A program made the position numbers and the translations under genes. A DNA stretch of 64,000 bases from Bacillota bacterium (GTDB lineage Bacteria > Bacillota > Clostridia > Lachnospirales > Lachnospiraceae), in contig CABJAN010000004.1 in the NCBI GenBank assembly GCA_902363515.1, forward strand, positions 124,001 through 188,000, read 5' to 3'. This document shows positions 52,367-61,258 of this stretch, piece after piece (position 1 is the first letter of the stretch; the number at the start of each line of letters is the position of its first letter). The notes below the pieces were generated by a model. It had not been told where the DNA came from, made no database searches, and saw only the letters and a list, made by a program, of their open reading frames with translations.

Positions 52367-52393
52367 ACCGAACGGTGTGGGAAGTTTGAAAAT
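52349..52393 (+). repeat. composite inverted repeat upstream of the ABC promoter
   Basis: ATTTTCAAA (52349-52357) pairs with TTTGAAAAT (52385-52393); inside, CACACCG and CGGTGTG (52364-52379) form a second perfect dyad. It lies just upstream of the promoter at 52403-52435 and may be an operator or the end of the repeat array. Confidence 0.5.
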
Positions 52394-52402
52394 CCTCTTT
52401 AC

Positions 52403-52435
52403 TGTCACCGCTTTGTCACTTACACTTGTTATAAT
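52403..52435 (+). promoter_or_regulatory. activator-type promoter with direct repeats before the ABC transporter
   Basis: TGTCAC occurs at 52403-52408 and 52414-52419, an 11-bp direct repeat covering the position of a -35 box. A perfect TATAAT follows at 52430-52435 with no recognisable -35. This suits activation by an OmpR-type regulator such as the one encoded at 56982-57656. Confidence 0.65.
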
Positions 52436-52468
52436 GGCTCTGGAAAACAGGAAAGGAGTATATTACCT

Positions 52469-53149
52469 ATGAATATTTTAGAGTGTAAAAATCTGACAAA
52501 GACCTATGGCAGCGGTTCAAACAAGGTAGTTGCCTTAGACGGTGTGAATCTGGCTTTGGAAAAAGGCAGTTTTACAGCGGTTGTGGGCGCATCCGGTTCA
52601 GGGAAGTCCACGCTTTTACATATGCTTGGAGGTGTGGATCGTCCCACAAAAGGAAATATCTATATTGAGGATACAGACATCTCTACGCTTTCTTTAGAAC
52701 AACTGGCAGTGTTTCGCAGACGGAAGGTAGGGCTAGTGTACCAGTTCTACAACCTGATTCCTACCTTAAACGTGAGAAAAAATATTTTGCTGCCGATTCT
52801 TTTGGATGGACAGAAACCAGATGAGGACCGGTTTTTGAAAATCACTTCTGCCCTTGGGCTTACGGACCGCCTCACCCATCTTCCCATGGAGCTTTCCGGT
52901 GGACAGCAGCAAAGAGTTGCCATTGCCAGAAGTCTGATTTATCAGCCTGCTATTTTGCTGGCAGATGAGCCTACCGGGAATCTGGATCGAAAAAATTCTC
53001 AGGAAACCATGGAGCTTTTAAAATTTTCCAATCAGCAGTACCAGCAGACCATTTTGCTCATTACCCATGATGAGAAAATTGCTCTTATGGCAGATCGGAT
53101 TCTCACCCTGGAAGATGGGAAAATCATAAGGGATGAGGTGGTGTCCTGA
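52469..53149 (+). CDS. ABC transporter ATP-binding protein (MacB/LolD type)
   Basis: 226 residues: Walker A GASGSGKST, Q-loop VYQFYNLIPTL, signature LSGGQQQRVAIARSL, Walker B ILLADEPTGNLD. It pairs with the FtsX-type permease whose ATG shares one base with its stop. ATG 52469 follows GAAAGGAG; the frame is open much farther upstream, but that part runs through the repeat array and promoter and is not coding. The likely role is peptide-antibiotic resistance or envelope stress, with the facing two-component system as regulator. Confidence 0.93.
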   Translation: MNILECKNLTKTYGSGSNKVVALDGVNLALEKGSFTAVVGASGSGKSTLLHMLGGVDRPTKGNIYIEDTDISTLSLEQLAVFRRRKVGLVYQFYNLIPTLNVRKNILLPILLDGQKPDEDRFLKITSALGLTDRLTHLPMELSGGQQQRVAIARSLIYQPAILLADEPTGNLDRKNSQETMELLKFSNQQYQQTILLITHDEKIALMADRILTLEDGKIIRDEVVS

Positions 53150-55830
53150 TGAAGATTTTACGAGAATGCATGTTGGACAATATCCGTCAGAACAAACGCT
53201 CTAGTGTTGCCATTATCATTGCCCTGTTTCTGATGACTTCTATGATGTCCTGCTTTTGCGGCATGGTATACACCATGTGGACAGATTCCATTGAGCGGGA
53301 AAAATGGCATAATGGAGACTGGCACGGGGAATTGTTTGATGATACTTATGGAAAAGACCTTCCGAAAATTGAGAATTATGCTTCCGTAGAGGCAACTCTG
53401 GTAAAAGGACCCTGGGAGGTGGCAAAACTGGAAGATCAGGGACGTAGAAACTATCTGATCACCAGAGGTGCCAATAAGGAGTACTGGGACTCCATGACAG
53501 AAAAGTATTTTATTACCAGAGGACGGATTCCAAGGGCAGAAAATGAACTGGTACTTTCCAAGCAATATTTTGAAGAACATCCAGAGGCAAAAATTGGGGA
53601 TACCCTTACTCTTCCTGTAGGAAACCGAATGTATCAGGGCGTACCCTGTGAGCCCACCGAAAATTTTCATGAGCAGGAAGAGTTTCAGCAGACAGGAACA
53701 AAAACCTACACCATTGTAGGAGAACTGGATGTAGTGACCTCCTCTTCTGTGCCTGCTTATACGGGAATGACTTATTTAGATGTGGAAACCCTCAAGCCGC
53801 AAGACAGTATTACGGTTTATTTGCGTTTTGACCCTATGAGAAATACCTACAGGGAATTACCGGCCCTTGCAGAAGCCATTGGCTATGAAAAGGATGAATA
53901 CGGAAATTATAGCCTGAAATATAACAGCAATCTTCTGTCTGTATTCGGTGTTTTCCCTCCTGGTTCTTTTGAAGGCGTAAACCTTATCAATCTTTTCACC
54001 GTACCGCTTATGTTCGCAGCCTTTGCTTTGCTGATCATTGGTGTTTTTGTTCTGGTGATTCACAATGCCTTTGCGGTTTCTGTCACAGAAAAACTGTCTC
54101 AGGTTGGAACCCTGGCAGGTATTGGGGCTTCACCAAAACAGATTAAAAAAATGATGATTTCAGAGGCTCTGTTCCTGTCTCTGTTTCCTATGATTCCAGG
54201 TATTGCAGCAGGATGGTTTTTAAACCGGCAGTTGTTTGTTCTGATTAACGCCACTAATGATGTAGGACGTGACGGTCCGGATATTGTTGCAACCTTTGGA
54301 CTTCCATCTGTTATTCCTGCGGTGCTTCTTACCTTTACGACAGTCTGGCTGTCTGCCAGAATCCCTGCTGTAAAAGCCGCAAAACTGCTGCCCGTGGAGA
54401 TTCAGAGGCAAGAAGGAAATAAGCAGATTCAGAAAATGAAACAGCACAACCGAAGGCAGAATCCTGGGATTTTAAGAGAACTGGCCCAAAATGCAGTGTA
54501 TTTCCGAAGAAAAGCATACCGTACAGCCACCATATCCCTGTGCCTCTCCTTTCTGCTTCTTACCAGTTTTCAATATTTAATTACCATTCAGGATGCCAGA
54601 AAAGAAGTATTTGCAGCAAAGAACGAACAGGAAAATGATATTGATATCAGTATCAGTGATGGACGATGGCCGGATGAGGAAGCTATAAAAGGGCTGAAAC
54701 AGGTTTCCGGTTTACCTGCGCCTACGTTTGTCAACAAGCTTACCTGCGCCCTCTGGGTCAAACCGGAACAGGCATCTGAGGAGCTTGAAACACATCTGGG
54801 AGGATTTGCGGGTATTGTGGAAGAGGGGAAATATTCTCTTATAGAGAAAAACGGACAATACCGTATCCAGACGTTGCTTCTTGGCCTGGACAGAGATAGT
54901 TTTGAACGCTATTGTCAGGAACTGGGGCTGGATGCCAGGTCTTATTATGACAATGCTTCCAAAGCGCTGATTTATAATAAAACAAGTGATCCTAAGGCAA
55001 GCACCAGGAGAACAACGGTGCAGAGAGAATTTTTAAAACTCAAGGAAGGGGAAAACTTAAAGTTTACGGAAAAAAATCAGGATGATGTGGAAGGAGATTT
55101 TCAATTTGAACTTCGGGCAGGTGACCTTGTAGATGTCCTTCCAGAAGAACTTGGAAATCCATCAGACTACTCTAATTTTACGCTGATTGCCGTGATGCCT
55201 ATGGAACATGTTTCTGCTCTTGGCGCATCCTGCGGTGAAGAGAAACAAAGCAAGGTGAAAAATTTGCGGGTTTATTACAATCTGGATGGGGACGCCTCTC
55301 TTTCGGAGATTGAGAAGGCTTCTGACAAAGTAGAAAAGGTATTAAACCAATATTATGGCAGTGGGGATTACAGCATTTCCAATCTGGCAGACCGGGAAAA
55401 GATGGCAGCAGATACCCGTTATGCCATGACGCTTATCTTTACCTTCCTTTCCGGATTTCTGGCTGTTGTAGGGCTGTCCAATATCTGGGCAACGATTTCC
55501 GGAAATTTAAGACAGCGAAGAAGAGAATTTGCCATGTTAAAATCCATAGGGCTGACTCCCGGACAACTTTGGAACATGATTTGTCTGGAAGCGGTAACCC
55601 TTGGACTGAAACCTCTTTTGTACACCATTCCGTTTCAGATAGTATGGATTGGATTTTTCCTGTATAGCAGTGAAGTGAGCTTTTTTGAATACCTGCCCTA
55701 CTTCCCTGTTGGTGTCATAGGAGGATATACCGCTTTGGTGGTTCTGGCAATTTTAGGAGCCTATGTCCTGGGCGGACGGCGGCTTTTGAAGGAGCCTATT
55801 ATGGAAGCAATAAAGGATGATACCATTTAA
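53149..55830 (+). CDS. large FtsX-like ABC transporter permease
   Basis: 893 residues with two FtsX domains. An N-terminal membrane segment (about 18-42) is followed by a large outer domain, a first group of three segments (about 280-415), a second helix near 460-480, another outer domain (about 490-755) and a final three-segment FtsX core with VGLSNIWATISGNLRQRRREFAMLKSIG. This is the architecture of MacB/VraG/YknZ-like peptide-response permeases with duplicated halves. Its 3' end overlaps the convergent kinase gene by 32 bases. Confidence 0.9.
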   Translation: MKILRECMLDNIRQNKRSSVAIIIALFLMTSMMSCFCGMVYTMWTDSIEREKWHNGDWHGELFDDTYGKDLPKIENYASVEATLVKGPWEVAKLEDQGRRNYLITRGANKEYWDSMTEKYFITRGRIPRAENELVLSKQYFEEHPEAKIGDTLTLPVGNRMYQGVPCEPTENFHEQEEFQQTGTKTYTIVGELDVVTSSSVPAYTGMTYLDVETLKPQDSITVYLRFDPMRNTYRELPALAEAIGYEKDEYGNYSLKYNSNLLSVFGVFPPGSFEGVNLINLFTVPLMFAAFALLIIGVFVLVIHNAFAVSVTEKLSQVGTLAGIGASPKQIKKMMISEALFLSLFPMIPGIAAGWFLNRQLFVLINATNDVGRDGPDIVATFGLPSVIPAVLLTFTTVWLSARIPAVKAAKLLPVEIQRQEGNKQIQKMKQHNRRQNPGILRELAQNAVYFRRKAYRTATISLCLSFLLLTSFQYLITIQDARKEVFAAKNEQENDIDISISDGRWPDEEAIKGLKQVSGLPAPTFVNKLTCALWVKPEQASEELETHLGGFAGIVEEGKYSLIEKNGQYRIQTLLLGLDRDSFERYCQELGLDARSYYDNASKALIYNKTSDPKASTRRTTVQREFLKLKEGENLKFTEKNQDDVEGDFQFELRAGDLVDVLPEELGNPSDYSNFTLIAVMPMEHVSALGASCGEEKQSKVKNLRVYYNLDGDASLSEIEKASDKVEKVLNQYYGSGDYSISNLADREKMAADTRYAMTLIFTFLSGFLAVVGLSNIWATISGNLRQRRREFAMLKSIGLTPGQLWNMICLEAVTLGLKPLLYTIPFQIVWIGFFLYSSEVSFFEYLPYFPVGVIGGYTALVVLAILGAYVLGGRRLLKEPIMEAIKDDTI

Positions 55831-56989
55831 AGATAAATCGGGCATGTCCCTGGGGAGAATTTTCTGCAAGGATGTGTCCGTTTTGCTGTTCCATAATGAG
55901 CTTTGCAAGAGCCAGACCAATGCCGACGCTGTCTTTGGCAGCGTTGGCGCCCCGATAAAACCGCTCAAACAGATGAGGCAGATCTTCTTTTGCAAACCCG
56001 GTTCCGCTGTCCTCAATGATAAGCTGGACATACAGGGGATTGTGGCTCCAGGAAACAAAAATGGTGCCATCCTTTGGCGTATGCTCCCAGCAGTTTTTCA
56101 ACACATTAATCACTGCCTCAGAGTTCCATTCCAAATCCCCTGAAATCCAGGCATCCTGTTCCGGTTCACTGCCAATCTGAAGATAAACGTTTTTTTGCGT
56201 AAACATCTGTCTTACGGTTTCCACAGAGATTTCTACTAATTCCTGCATACGGAACTGCTTTTTCTCCAGCACGATTCCATGAGAATCAAATTTTGCCAGT
56301 GCCAGAAGTCCGGACACCAGATTTTGCAGCCGCGTAATCTGGGTGGTCAGCCGATTGTAATATTCCCGGGTTTCCTGTGTCTGGTATTCTTCTAACAAAT
56401 CAGTCATAAGGGACATGGAAGTCAGCGGTGTTTTTAACTGATGGGCAATATCCGCGATCCGCGCTTCTAACACTTCATGATTTTTTACTGCGATTTCTTT
56501 TGCTCCTTTTAAGGCAGTTGTGGTTTTGTAGATTTCATCTTCCAGAAAAGAAAAGGCATCTTCTTTTCTGGTAAGACTGCCTCCTTGTCCGGCATTCACC
56601 CCTTTCAGATATCTGGTAAGGGACTGAATCCGTTCTGTTCGTGTATTTTCCTCTTTTAACCAGAAGCCATACTGTATCCATCCCAATACCTGAAAAAACA
56701 ATATACTTACGCTTGCGGTAAAGGGCAGATATGTCCCAAAAGAAGACAGGACACGATAGCCATATTCAGAAAGAAAAGCCTGCCCCTGCTCTTTTACCTG
56801 TCTGGTATTTGATCCCATGGCCTGTTTCAATCCCCGTTCCAGGGAGTTTTCCTGTAACACATTTCCAGCCAGTTTTTCCATAACCTGAAACTGCTGTACA
56901 CTGAGAAAAGCAGCCAGAAGGATTCCAGCAATACTGCCGGGAAGAAGCCAGAAGAAAAACGTTTTCCATGCTTTTTGTCCTTTACTCAT
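55799..56989 (-). CDS. histidine kinase paired with the facing ABC transporter
   Basis: 396 residues: two membrane segments (about 12-30 and 86-108) around a moderate outer loop, then H-box IADIAHQLKTPLTS with H183 and ATPase motifs NVLKNCWEHTP, EDSGTGFAKEDLP and GIGLALAKLIMEQQNG. Start at 56989 follows GGAGGATACTA, overlapping the regulator gene by 8 bases; a slightly longer frame has no support. The order helicase, regulator, kinase on this strand with the transporter on the other suggests joint control. Confidence 0.9.
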   Translation of the reverse strand: MSKGQKAWKTFFFWLLPGSIAGILLAAFLSVQQFQVMEKLAGNVLQENSLERGLKQAMGSNTRQVKEQGQAFLSEYGYRVLSSFGTYLPFTASVSILFFQVLGWIQYGFWLKEENTRTERIQSLTRYLKGVNAGQGGSLTRKEDAFSFLEDEIYKTTTALKGAKEIAVKNHEVLEARIADIAHQLKTPLTSMSLMTDLLEEYQTQETREYYNRLTTQITRLQNLVSGLLALAKFDSHGIVLEKKQFRMQELVEISVETVRQMFTQKNVYLQIGSEPEQDAWISGDLEWNSEAVINVLKNCWEHTPKDGTIFVSWSHNPLYVQLIIEDSGTGFAKEDLPHLFERFYRGANAAKDSVGIGLALAKLIMEQQNGHILAENSPQGHARFIFKWYHPLLLP

Positions 56990-57656
56990 TAGTATCCTCC
57001 ATACGATAACCAATGCCCCGCACGGTTTTGATTTCCCCTGGCTGTCCCAGCTTTTCCCGCAGGCGTTTCATGGTTACCGTTAATGTATTGTCATTGACAA
57101 AATTTCCTTCGGCATCCCATAACTTTTCCAGCAGCAGAGTCCTTGGAAGTGTTTTTCCTTTATTTTCCATAAGAACCAGAAGTAAGCGGTATTCTGCAGC
57201 TGTAAGAGGGATAGCATTTCCCTGTATCTGAACCTCCATCTTATCCAGATTGATGCGTATGGTTCCACAGGAAAGCTCCGGGGAATGGACTGCTTTTTTG
57301 GAAGCCCTCCTTAAAACAGCTTTAATGCGGGATTCCAGAACAGAAAGGTGAAAAGGCTTTGTAATGTAATCGTCCCCGCCCATATCCAGTCCTTTGATGA
57401 TGTCCTTTGCCCCATCCCGCACTGTAAGAAAAATAATGGGTATGTCCCTCTGCTCTTTCACCCATTTACAAAATTCATATCCGGTTCCATCCGGCAGATT
57501 CAGATCCAGAAGAACCAGGGAAATTTCCTGAGAAAAGGCAAGCTTTCCTTTTGCGATACTGGGGCAGTTTAACACCTCATAACCCTTCTTTTTCAGCGCT
57601 GCCCCAATACCAAAAGAAATAGTTTCATCATCTTCCAATAATAAAATGTTTGTCAT
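56982..57656 (-). CDS. OmpR-family response regulator
   Basis: 224 residues: receiver with EDD, phosphoacceptor D51 in LVLLDLNLPDG, K in ITKPF; winged-helix domain with LTAAEYRLLLVLMENKGKTL and a TVRGIGYRME end. Its ATG lies 2 bases after the stop of the SF2 helicase gene, so both are likely translated together. Probable target: the direct-repeat promoter at 52403 in front of the ABC genes. Confidence 0.92.
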   Translation of the reverse strand: MTNILLLEDDETISFGIGAALKKKGYEVLNCPSIAKGKLAFSQEISLVLLDLNLPDGTGYEFCKWVKEQRDIPIIFLTVRDGAKDIIKGLDMGGDDYITKPFHLSVLESRIKAVLRRASKKAVHSPELSCGTIRINLDKMEVQIQGNAIPLTAAEYRLLLVLMENKGKTLPRTLLLEKLWDAEGNFVNDNTLTVTMKRLREKLGQPGEIKTVRGIGYRMEDTNE

Positions 57657-57658
57657 GT

Positions 57659-60319
57659 TTATTCTAATACTCCCTTTACCTTTTTCTTACGGTTTATGAT
57701 CCTGTCGTTTCGGTTGGCAAATGCCCTGGCTCTGGCTTTTAAAAGGATTCTCCGGCCCTCTGGAGTTCTGGTATATACCAGGTTATAAGCTCCAAGGGCA
57801 GAAGACATTGCCTTCTGGAATAAAATGGCATCCTCTTTTTTAGCGGAAAACAGAGCCGGAACACAATAATACTCCTTCATGTGCAAATGTCCTTTTTTGG
57901 CACATAAAAGATAGCGCTGATTTTCTACCGGCATCAGCAGCTCTTCGATACAGTCTGCAAAGGCATGTTTTTCCCTTGCAGTCCCGCCTGACAGATCAAC
58001 ACTGTAGAAAATTCCGGTATCTTCTGCTGTACGAACCTGACAGGTGGAGGTGACGATACCTTTTTCTGCTAAAGCCTTTAAAATGCCTCTTCCCATACTG
58101 TGCAGGCGTTTTAAGGGACTGATTCTGGCAATCATCTTTCCCCCAAGACAGAGTACCGCCATTCCGATGAAAAGACTGATACCGGTAAACAGCAGGTTCT
58201 GCGCAGAACTGCTTAACTGCCATCTGGTCCGCATGAGAATATTTCCCATTTGTGCAACCATCAGAAATGCCACATATCCCATAGCATAGAAAAAATAAGA
58301 GGCGGTTTTTAACGGGGATTTCTCCATGGTACAGGTTTCTGTGTTTTCCATTTTTTCGGATAAGCATACTGCCTTTTGCCACTGTTCCCATAGCTTGTCA
58401 CGCTCCCTGGATTTCTGTATCATAGCCTCATTGATTTCCTGAATATTCTTTCGGTTAAAGGGTTCACGGATAAGGTTTAACCGTTCCATACCGTTTTCTA
58501 TGGAAGCACCGTCATAGCTTACGCCACAAAAGCCTTCCATGCGTCGCTTCAGTACCTGGAAATCCTGAGAAAGTTCCAGAGGTTTTGTCCCGGCAAGGCA
58601 GACCAGATGCCAGATATTACTGGTTTTATGAGGATTTCCCTGTATGGTGCGGATGGCTCTGCCACGCATCTGATTGCTTAACACATAAGAACCCACAAAG
58701 CTGGCCAGAATCAGAGCATTGATGCAGGGAGAATCCCAGCCTTCTCCAAGCAAAGATTTGGTTCCAATGAGAATCTCAATTTCGCCCCGTTCAAAAAGCT
58801 CAGTCATGATTTTCATATAGTTCTGGATATTTCCCTGAACAGGGATTTCACTATAACCAAGAGAATTTCCTGCAATGTCATACAGGGGCTTTGCCTTTAA
58901 CAGCTCTTTCATATTGGAATCCCCAAGAGCATGTTTGAAAGACTCTATGGTAGAATCCGGAAGCAGAAGCAGACTGCCGCAGAGAACACCTAGTTTCCAG
59001 ACTTCTGCTTCTCTTCGCAAAAGTTCAAAAATGGGAAGGACGCCAATGGAATCTACAGGCTTTTCCGGATTTCCCAGTATACTTCTTTGTTCCTTTCGGA
59101 TATAATCTGTAAGAACCAGCATACGCAGTTCTTTTCCCATGGAATGATATTCCTGGCAGGCAATTTCCCGGATACTTTGCAGCTTTCCGGTGCTGTTAAT
59201 AAGAGTTTTCTCTATTTTATCGTTCAGAAGAAAATGTACCTGTTTCCGTTCCAGTAAGCCATAGGACTTCAAACGTTTCATAAGCTGTTCTCTGTATGTA
59301 TTGTCACAGGTATAGCTTTGGGCATCTTCGTATAAAAATCCCTGGAGAAAATATTCCATCCATTTCTCACTCATGTCTGGAAGCTGGGTGATACCTAAAA
59401 CATTCATCCACTCCGGGGAAAAGGAAATGCCCTCTGCCTGGCAGTAAATCAAAAGCCCGGACAAATAGCCAGGGTTTTCCAGCATTTTGTCAAACCAGTT
59501 TTTATAATCCCAAAGTGCCGGATGGGAAGCTGCCATTTTGATAAGCTCAGGATCTTCCATGAGCCAGAGCATTATATCCCGGCTTTTTTTGAGAAATGCA
59601 TTTAGCTGCTGTTCTTCTTCCCTGGAAGGGTAATTAAAATAAACATAATCCTGATGAGGGCACAGACTTCCTTCTTTTACCAGTTCCGGAACGGAAATTT
59701 CTTCATCCACAGGACCGCACACCTTGCAATAGCGTTCCCACTGGGCAGGGGTTGCATCATAAGGGGGCGTTGCAGTAAGAGAAATAACCAGAACATCTCC
59801 CATTTCTTTCAGAAAAGTTTCCAGGGCCTTCCACCACTGATTTTTCAGATGGTGACATTCATCCAGACAAATCACCTGGATTCCGGCTTTTTTTACGGTT
59901 TCTAACAAATCAAAAGAAGAAAAGTCCACTTCCTCTGTTTCCAGAGTATCTTCTTCTTCCTCTGTACCCTGATACTTGGTCATGCCGCAAAAAAGGGTCT
60001 GATACGTAATGGAAGTAATCAGTTTTGGGTGGCAGATATCATTGGATAAATACGTTTCCGGCGAAAGGCCATCTTCTAAAAAGGCTGTCTGAATTCGCTC
60101 TAACCATTGCTGGCGTATGACAATTCTTGGAGATAAAATCAGACAGGGAAGTCCGCTGCGCCGGATGAGCTCAATCCCAAGGGTGGTTTTTCCGGCGCCT
60201 GGGGCAGCCACAATGTGTATTTTTTTATCGTCCAGATACCTTTGGGCAGATTCCAGAACCCGTGCCTGATAGGTGCGCCAGGTTCCATGGAAAGAGAGAA
60301 TGGAATCATATACATTCAT
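57659..60319 (-). CDS. SF2 DEAD/DEAH helicase with two membrane segments in its C-terminal half
   Basis: 886 residues. Motif I is APGAGKTTL (39-47), motif II DECHH (153-157), motif III SLTATPP (180-186), and motif VI QMRGRAIR lies near residue 550, so the helicase core is complete, with an insert of about 250 residues between its two halves. After it come two hydrophobic segments, about 671-690 and 703-726, then a soluble C-terminal domain of about 150 residues with an Arg/Lys-rich end. A membrane-anchored SF2 helicase is unusual; the family has no settled function. It is followed 2 bases later by the response regulator and has its own promoter. Confidence 0.85.
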   Translation of the reverse strand: MNVYDSILSFHGTWRTYQARVLESAQRYLDDKKIHIVAAPGAGKTTLGIELIRRSGLPCLILSPRIVIRQQWLERIQTAFLEDGLSPETYLSNDICHPKLITSITYQTLFCGMTKYQGTEEEEDTLETEEVDFSSFDLLETVKKAGIQVICLDECHHLKNQWWKALETFLKEMGDVLVISLTATPPYDATPAQWERYCKVCGPVDEEISVPELVKEGSLCPHQDYVYFNYPSREEEQQLNAFLKKSRDIMLWLMEDPELIKMAASHPALWDYKNWFDKMLENPGYLSGLLIYCQAEGISFSPEWMNVLGITQLPDMSEKWMEYFLQGFLYEDAQSYTCDNTYREQLMKRLKSYGLLERKQVHFLLNDKIEKTLINSTGKLQSIREIACQEYHSMGKELRMLVLTDYIRKEQRSILGNPEKPVDSIGVLPIFELLRREAEVWKLGVLCGSLLLLPDSTIESFKHALGDSNMKELLKAKPLYDIAGNSLGYSEIPVQGNIQNYMKIMTELFERGEIEILIGTKSLLGEGWDSPCINALILASFVGSYVLSNQMRGRAIRTIQGNPHKTSNIWHLVCLAGTKPLELSQDFQVLKRRMEGFCGVSYDGASIENGMERLNLIREPFNRKNIQEINEAMIQKSRERDKLWEQWQKAVCLSEKMENTETCTMEKSPLKTASYFFYAMGYVAFLMVAQMGNILMRTRWQLSSSAQNLLFTGISLFIGMAVLCLGGKMIARISPLKRLHSMGRGILKALAEKGIVTSTCQVRTAEDTGIFYSVDLSGGTAREKHAFADCIEELLMPVENQRYLLCAKKGHLHMKEYYCVPALFSAKKEDAILFQKAMSSALGAYNLVYTRTPEGRRILLKARARAFANRNDRIINRKKKVKGVLE

Positions 60320-60348
60320 ACTAGAATCCTCTACTTGTTTTTCTTTTT

Positions 60349-60377
60349 ATCATACCACACTTTTTACTGGCTGACAG
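60349..60377 (-). promoter_or_regulatory. predicted promoter for the helicase-regulator-kinase operon
   Basis: On the minus strand CTGTCA (60377-60372), a 17-base spacer, TATGAT (60354-60349), about 30 bases before the helicase ATG. The -35 box lies in the palindrome GGCTGACAGCC (60369-60379), and CTGTCA also forms part of the direct repeats before the ABC genes. Confidence 0.5.
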
Positions 60378-61149
60378 CCCATAAGTTATTAATTTGATAT
60401 TCCAGTGTTTCATAATCCCACAGTTGTTCACTGCGTTTTGTGCTGTTTGGGTCACGTACCTGAATTTTGCCATCTTCTGTTCCCACCAGCAAAATAAAAT
60501 GTCCGGTCGTGGTAAAATCACCGGGTCTCATACTGCAGATAATAGGCATGCCAGACTCCAAAGCCTGAAAAACAGAATCTCTGGACAGTGGAAGCTCCTG
60601 GCTGAACAGTCCGAAATGCTGGATGCCCTCACTGATTAGTGACCAACTGGTCCCTGAACCTGGAACATAGTAGCCATTTTCCTGAGCATAAGAGGCAACC
60701 GTGTAAGGGGTAATGGAATCCTCACCGGTCAGTCCGGCAACTGCCATGGAAATGACAGTAGGAGCGCATCCGCTTACTGCCACACAGCTTGTTCCGTAGT
60801 CTCCATATCCCCAGCGCTCATCCCACTGAAGCAGCAGGGGATACTCTCCTTTCTTCACATCTCCAATAGAATCTGCAAAGACCTGTCCCTTTTTCTCTGG
60901 ATACCCTTCTACAAAATCCAGCATATCCGGATTTCTGGAAAGCATATCTAAAAGCTCCTGGGGATAGGTATCGGTTTCCTTTAGAAGCTTGGAAGCCTTT
61001 GCCTTTTTGGCATTTGTCTGGCAGGAGGTTACACTGCTGCTGAACAGGGTAACAAGCAGAAAGATACCGTATACTGCTGTGAAAAATAAAATCATACCAA
61101 CTAAAAGAGAGATTCTTCTTTTCCTTCTTCTTCGTCTTGCGTTTCTCAA
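60364..61149 (-). CDS. membrane-anchored C39-like cysteine peptidase
   Basis: 261 residues: very basic start (RNARRRRRKRR), a membrane segment (about 14-36), then a papain-like C39_2 domain with C128 in SGCAPTVISMA, H217 in GHFILLVG and D233 in RDPNS as the probable triad. The catalytic part would lie outside the cell. Family members are found as secreted or wall-associated peptidases of unknown substrate. The start is taken as TTG 61149; its ribosome binding region GGATGGTG lies in one arm of a long hairpin (61155-61218). Confidence 0.8.
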   Translation of the reverse strand: MRNARRRRRKRRISLLVGMILFFTAVYGIFLLVTLFSSSVTSCQTNAKKAKASKLLKETDTYPQELLDMLSRNPDMLDFVEGYPEKKGQVFADSIGDVKKGEYPLLLQWDERWGYGDYGTSCVAVSGCAPTVISMAVAGLTGEDSITPYTVASYAQENGYYVPGSGTSWSLISEGIQHFGLFSQELPLSRDSVFQALESGMPIICSMRPGDFTTTGHFILLVGTEDGKIQVRDPNSTKRSEQLWDYETLEYQINNLWAVSQ

Positions 61150-61154
61150 AATAA

Positions 61155-61218
61155 AACACCATCCTTTTCTTTTTGCTGTTCTGGCTCTTACTATAGCAAA
61201 AGAAAAAAGAATGGTGTT
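61155..61218 (-). terminator. long hairpin between the VanS-like kinase and the C39 gene
   Basis: Arms 61195-61218 and 61155-61177 pair over about 21 positions (AACACCAT with ATGGTGTT at the base), followed on the minus strand by TTTTATTTT. It can end kinase transcription, but it also covers the ribosome binding region of the C39 gene, whose TTG start lies in the tail. Confidence 0.7.
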
Positions 61219-61258
61219 TAAGGTTTCATTGTGAAATTCCTAAGAATTTATTAAGGTT

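Noticed and set aside
52202-52468. N-terminal extension of the ABC ATPase frame through the hairpin array
   Set aside because: It crosses the repeats and the predicted promoter, lacks a ribosome binding site and has no ABC homology; ATG 52469 is well placed.
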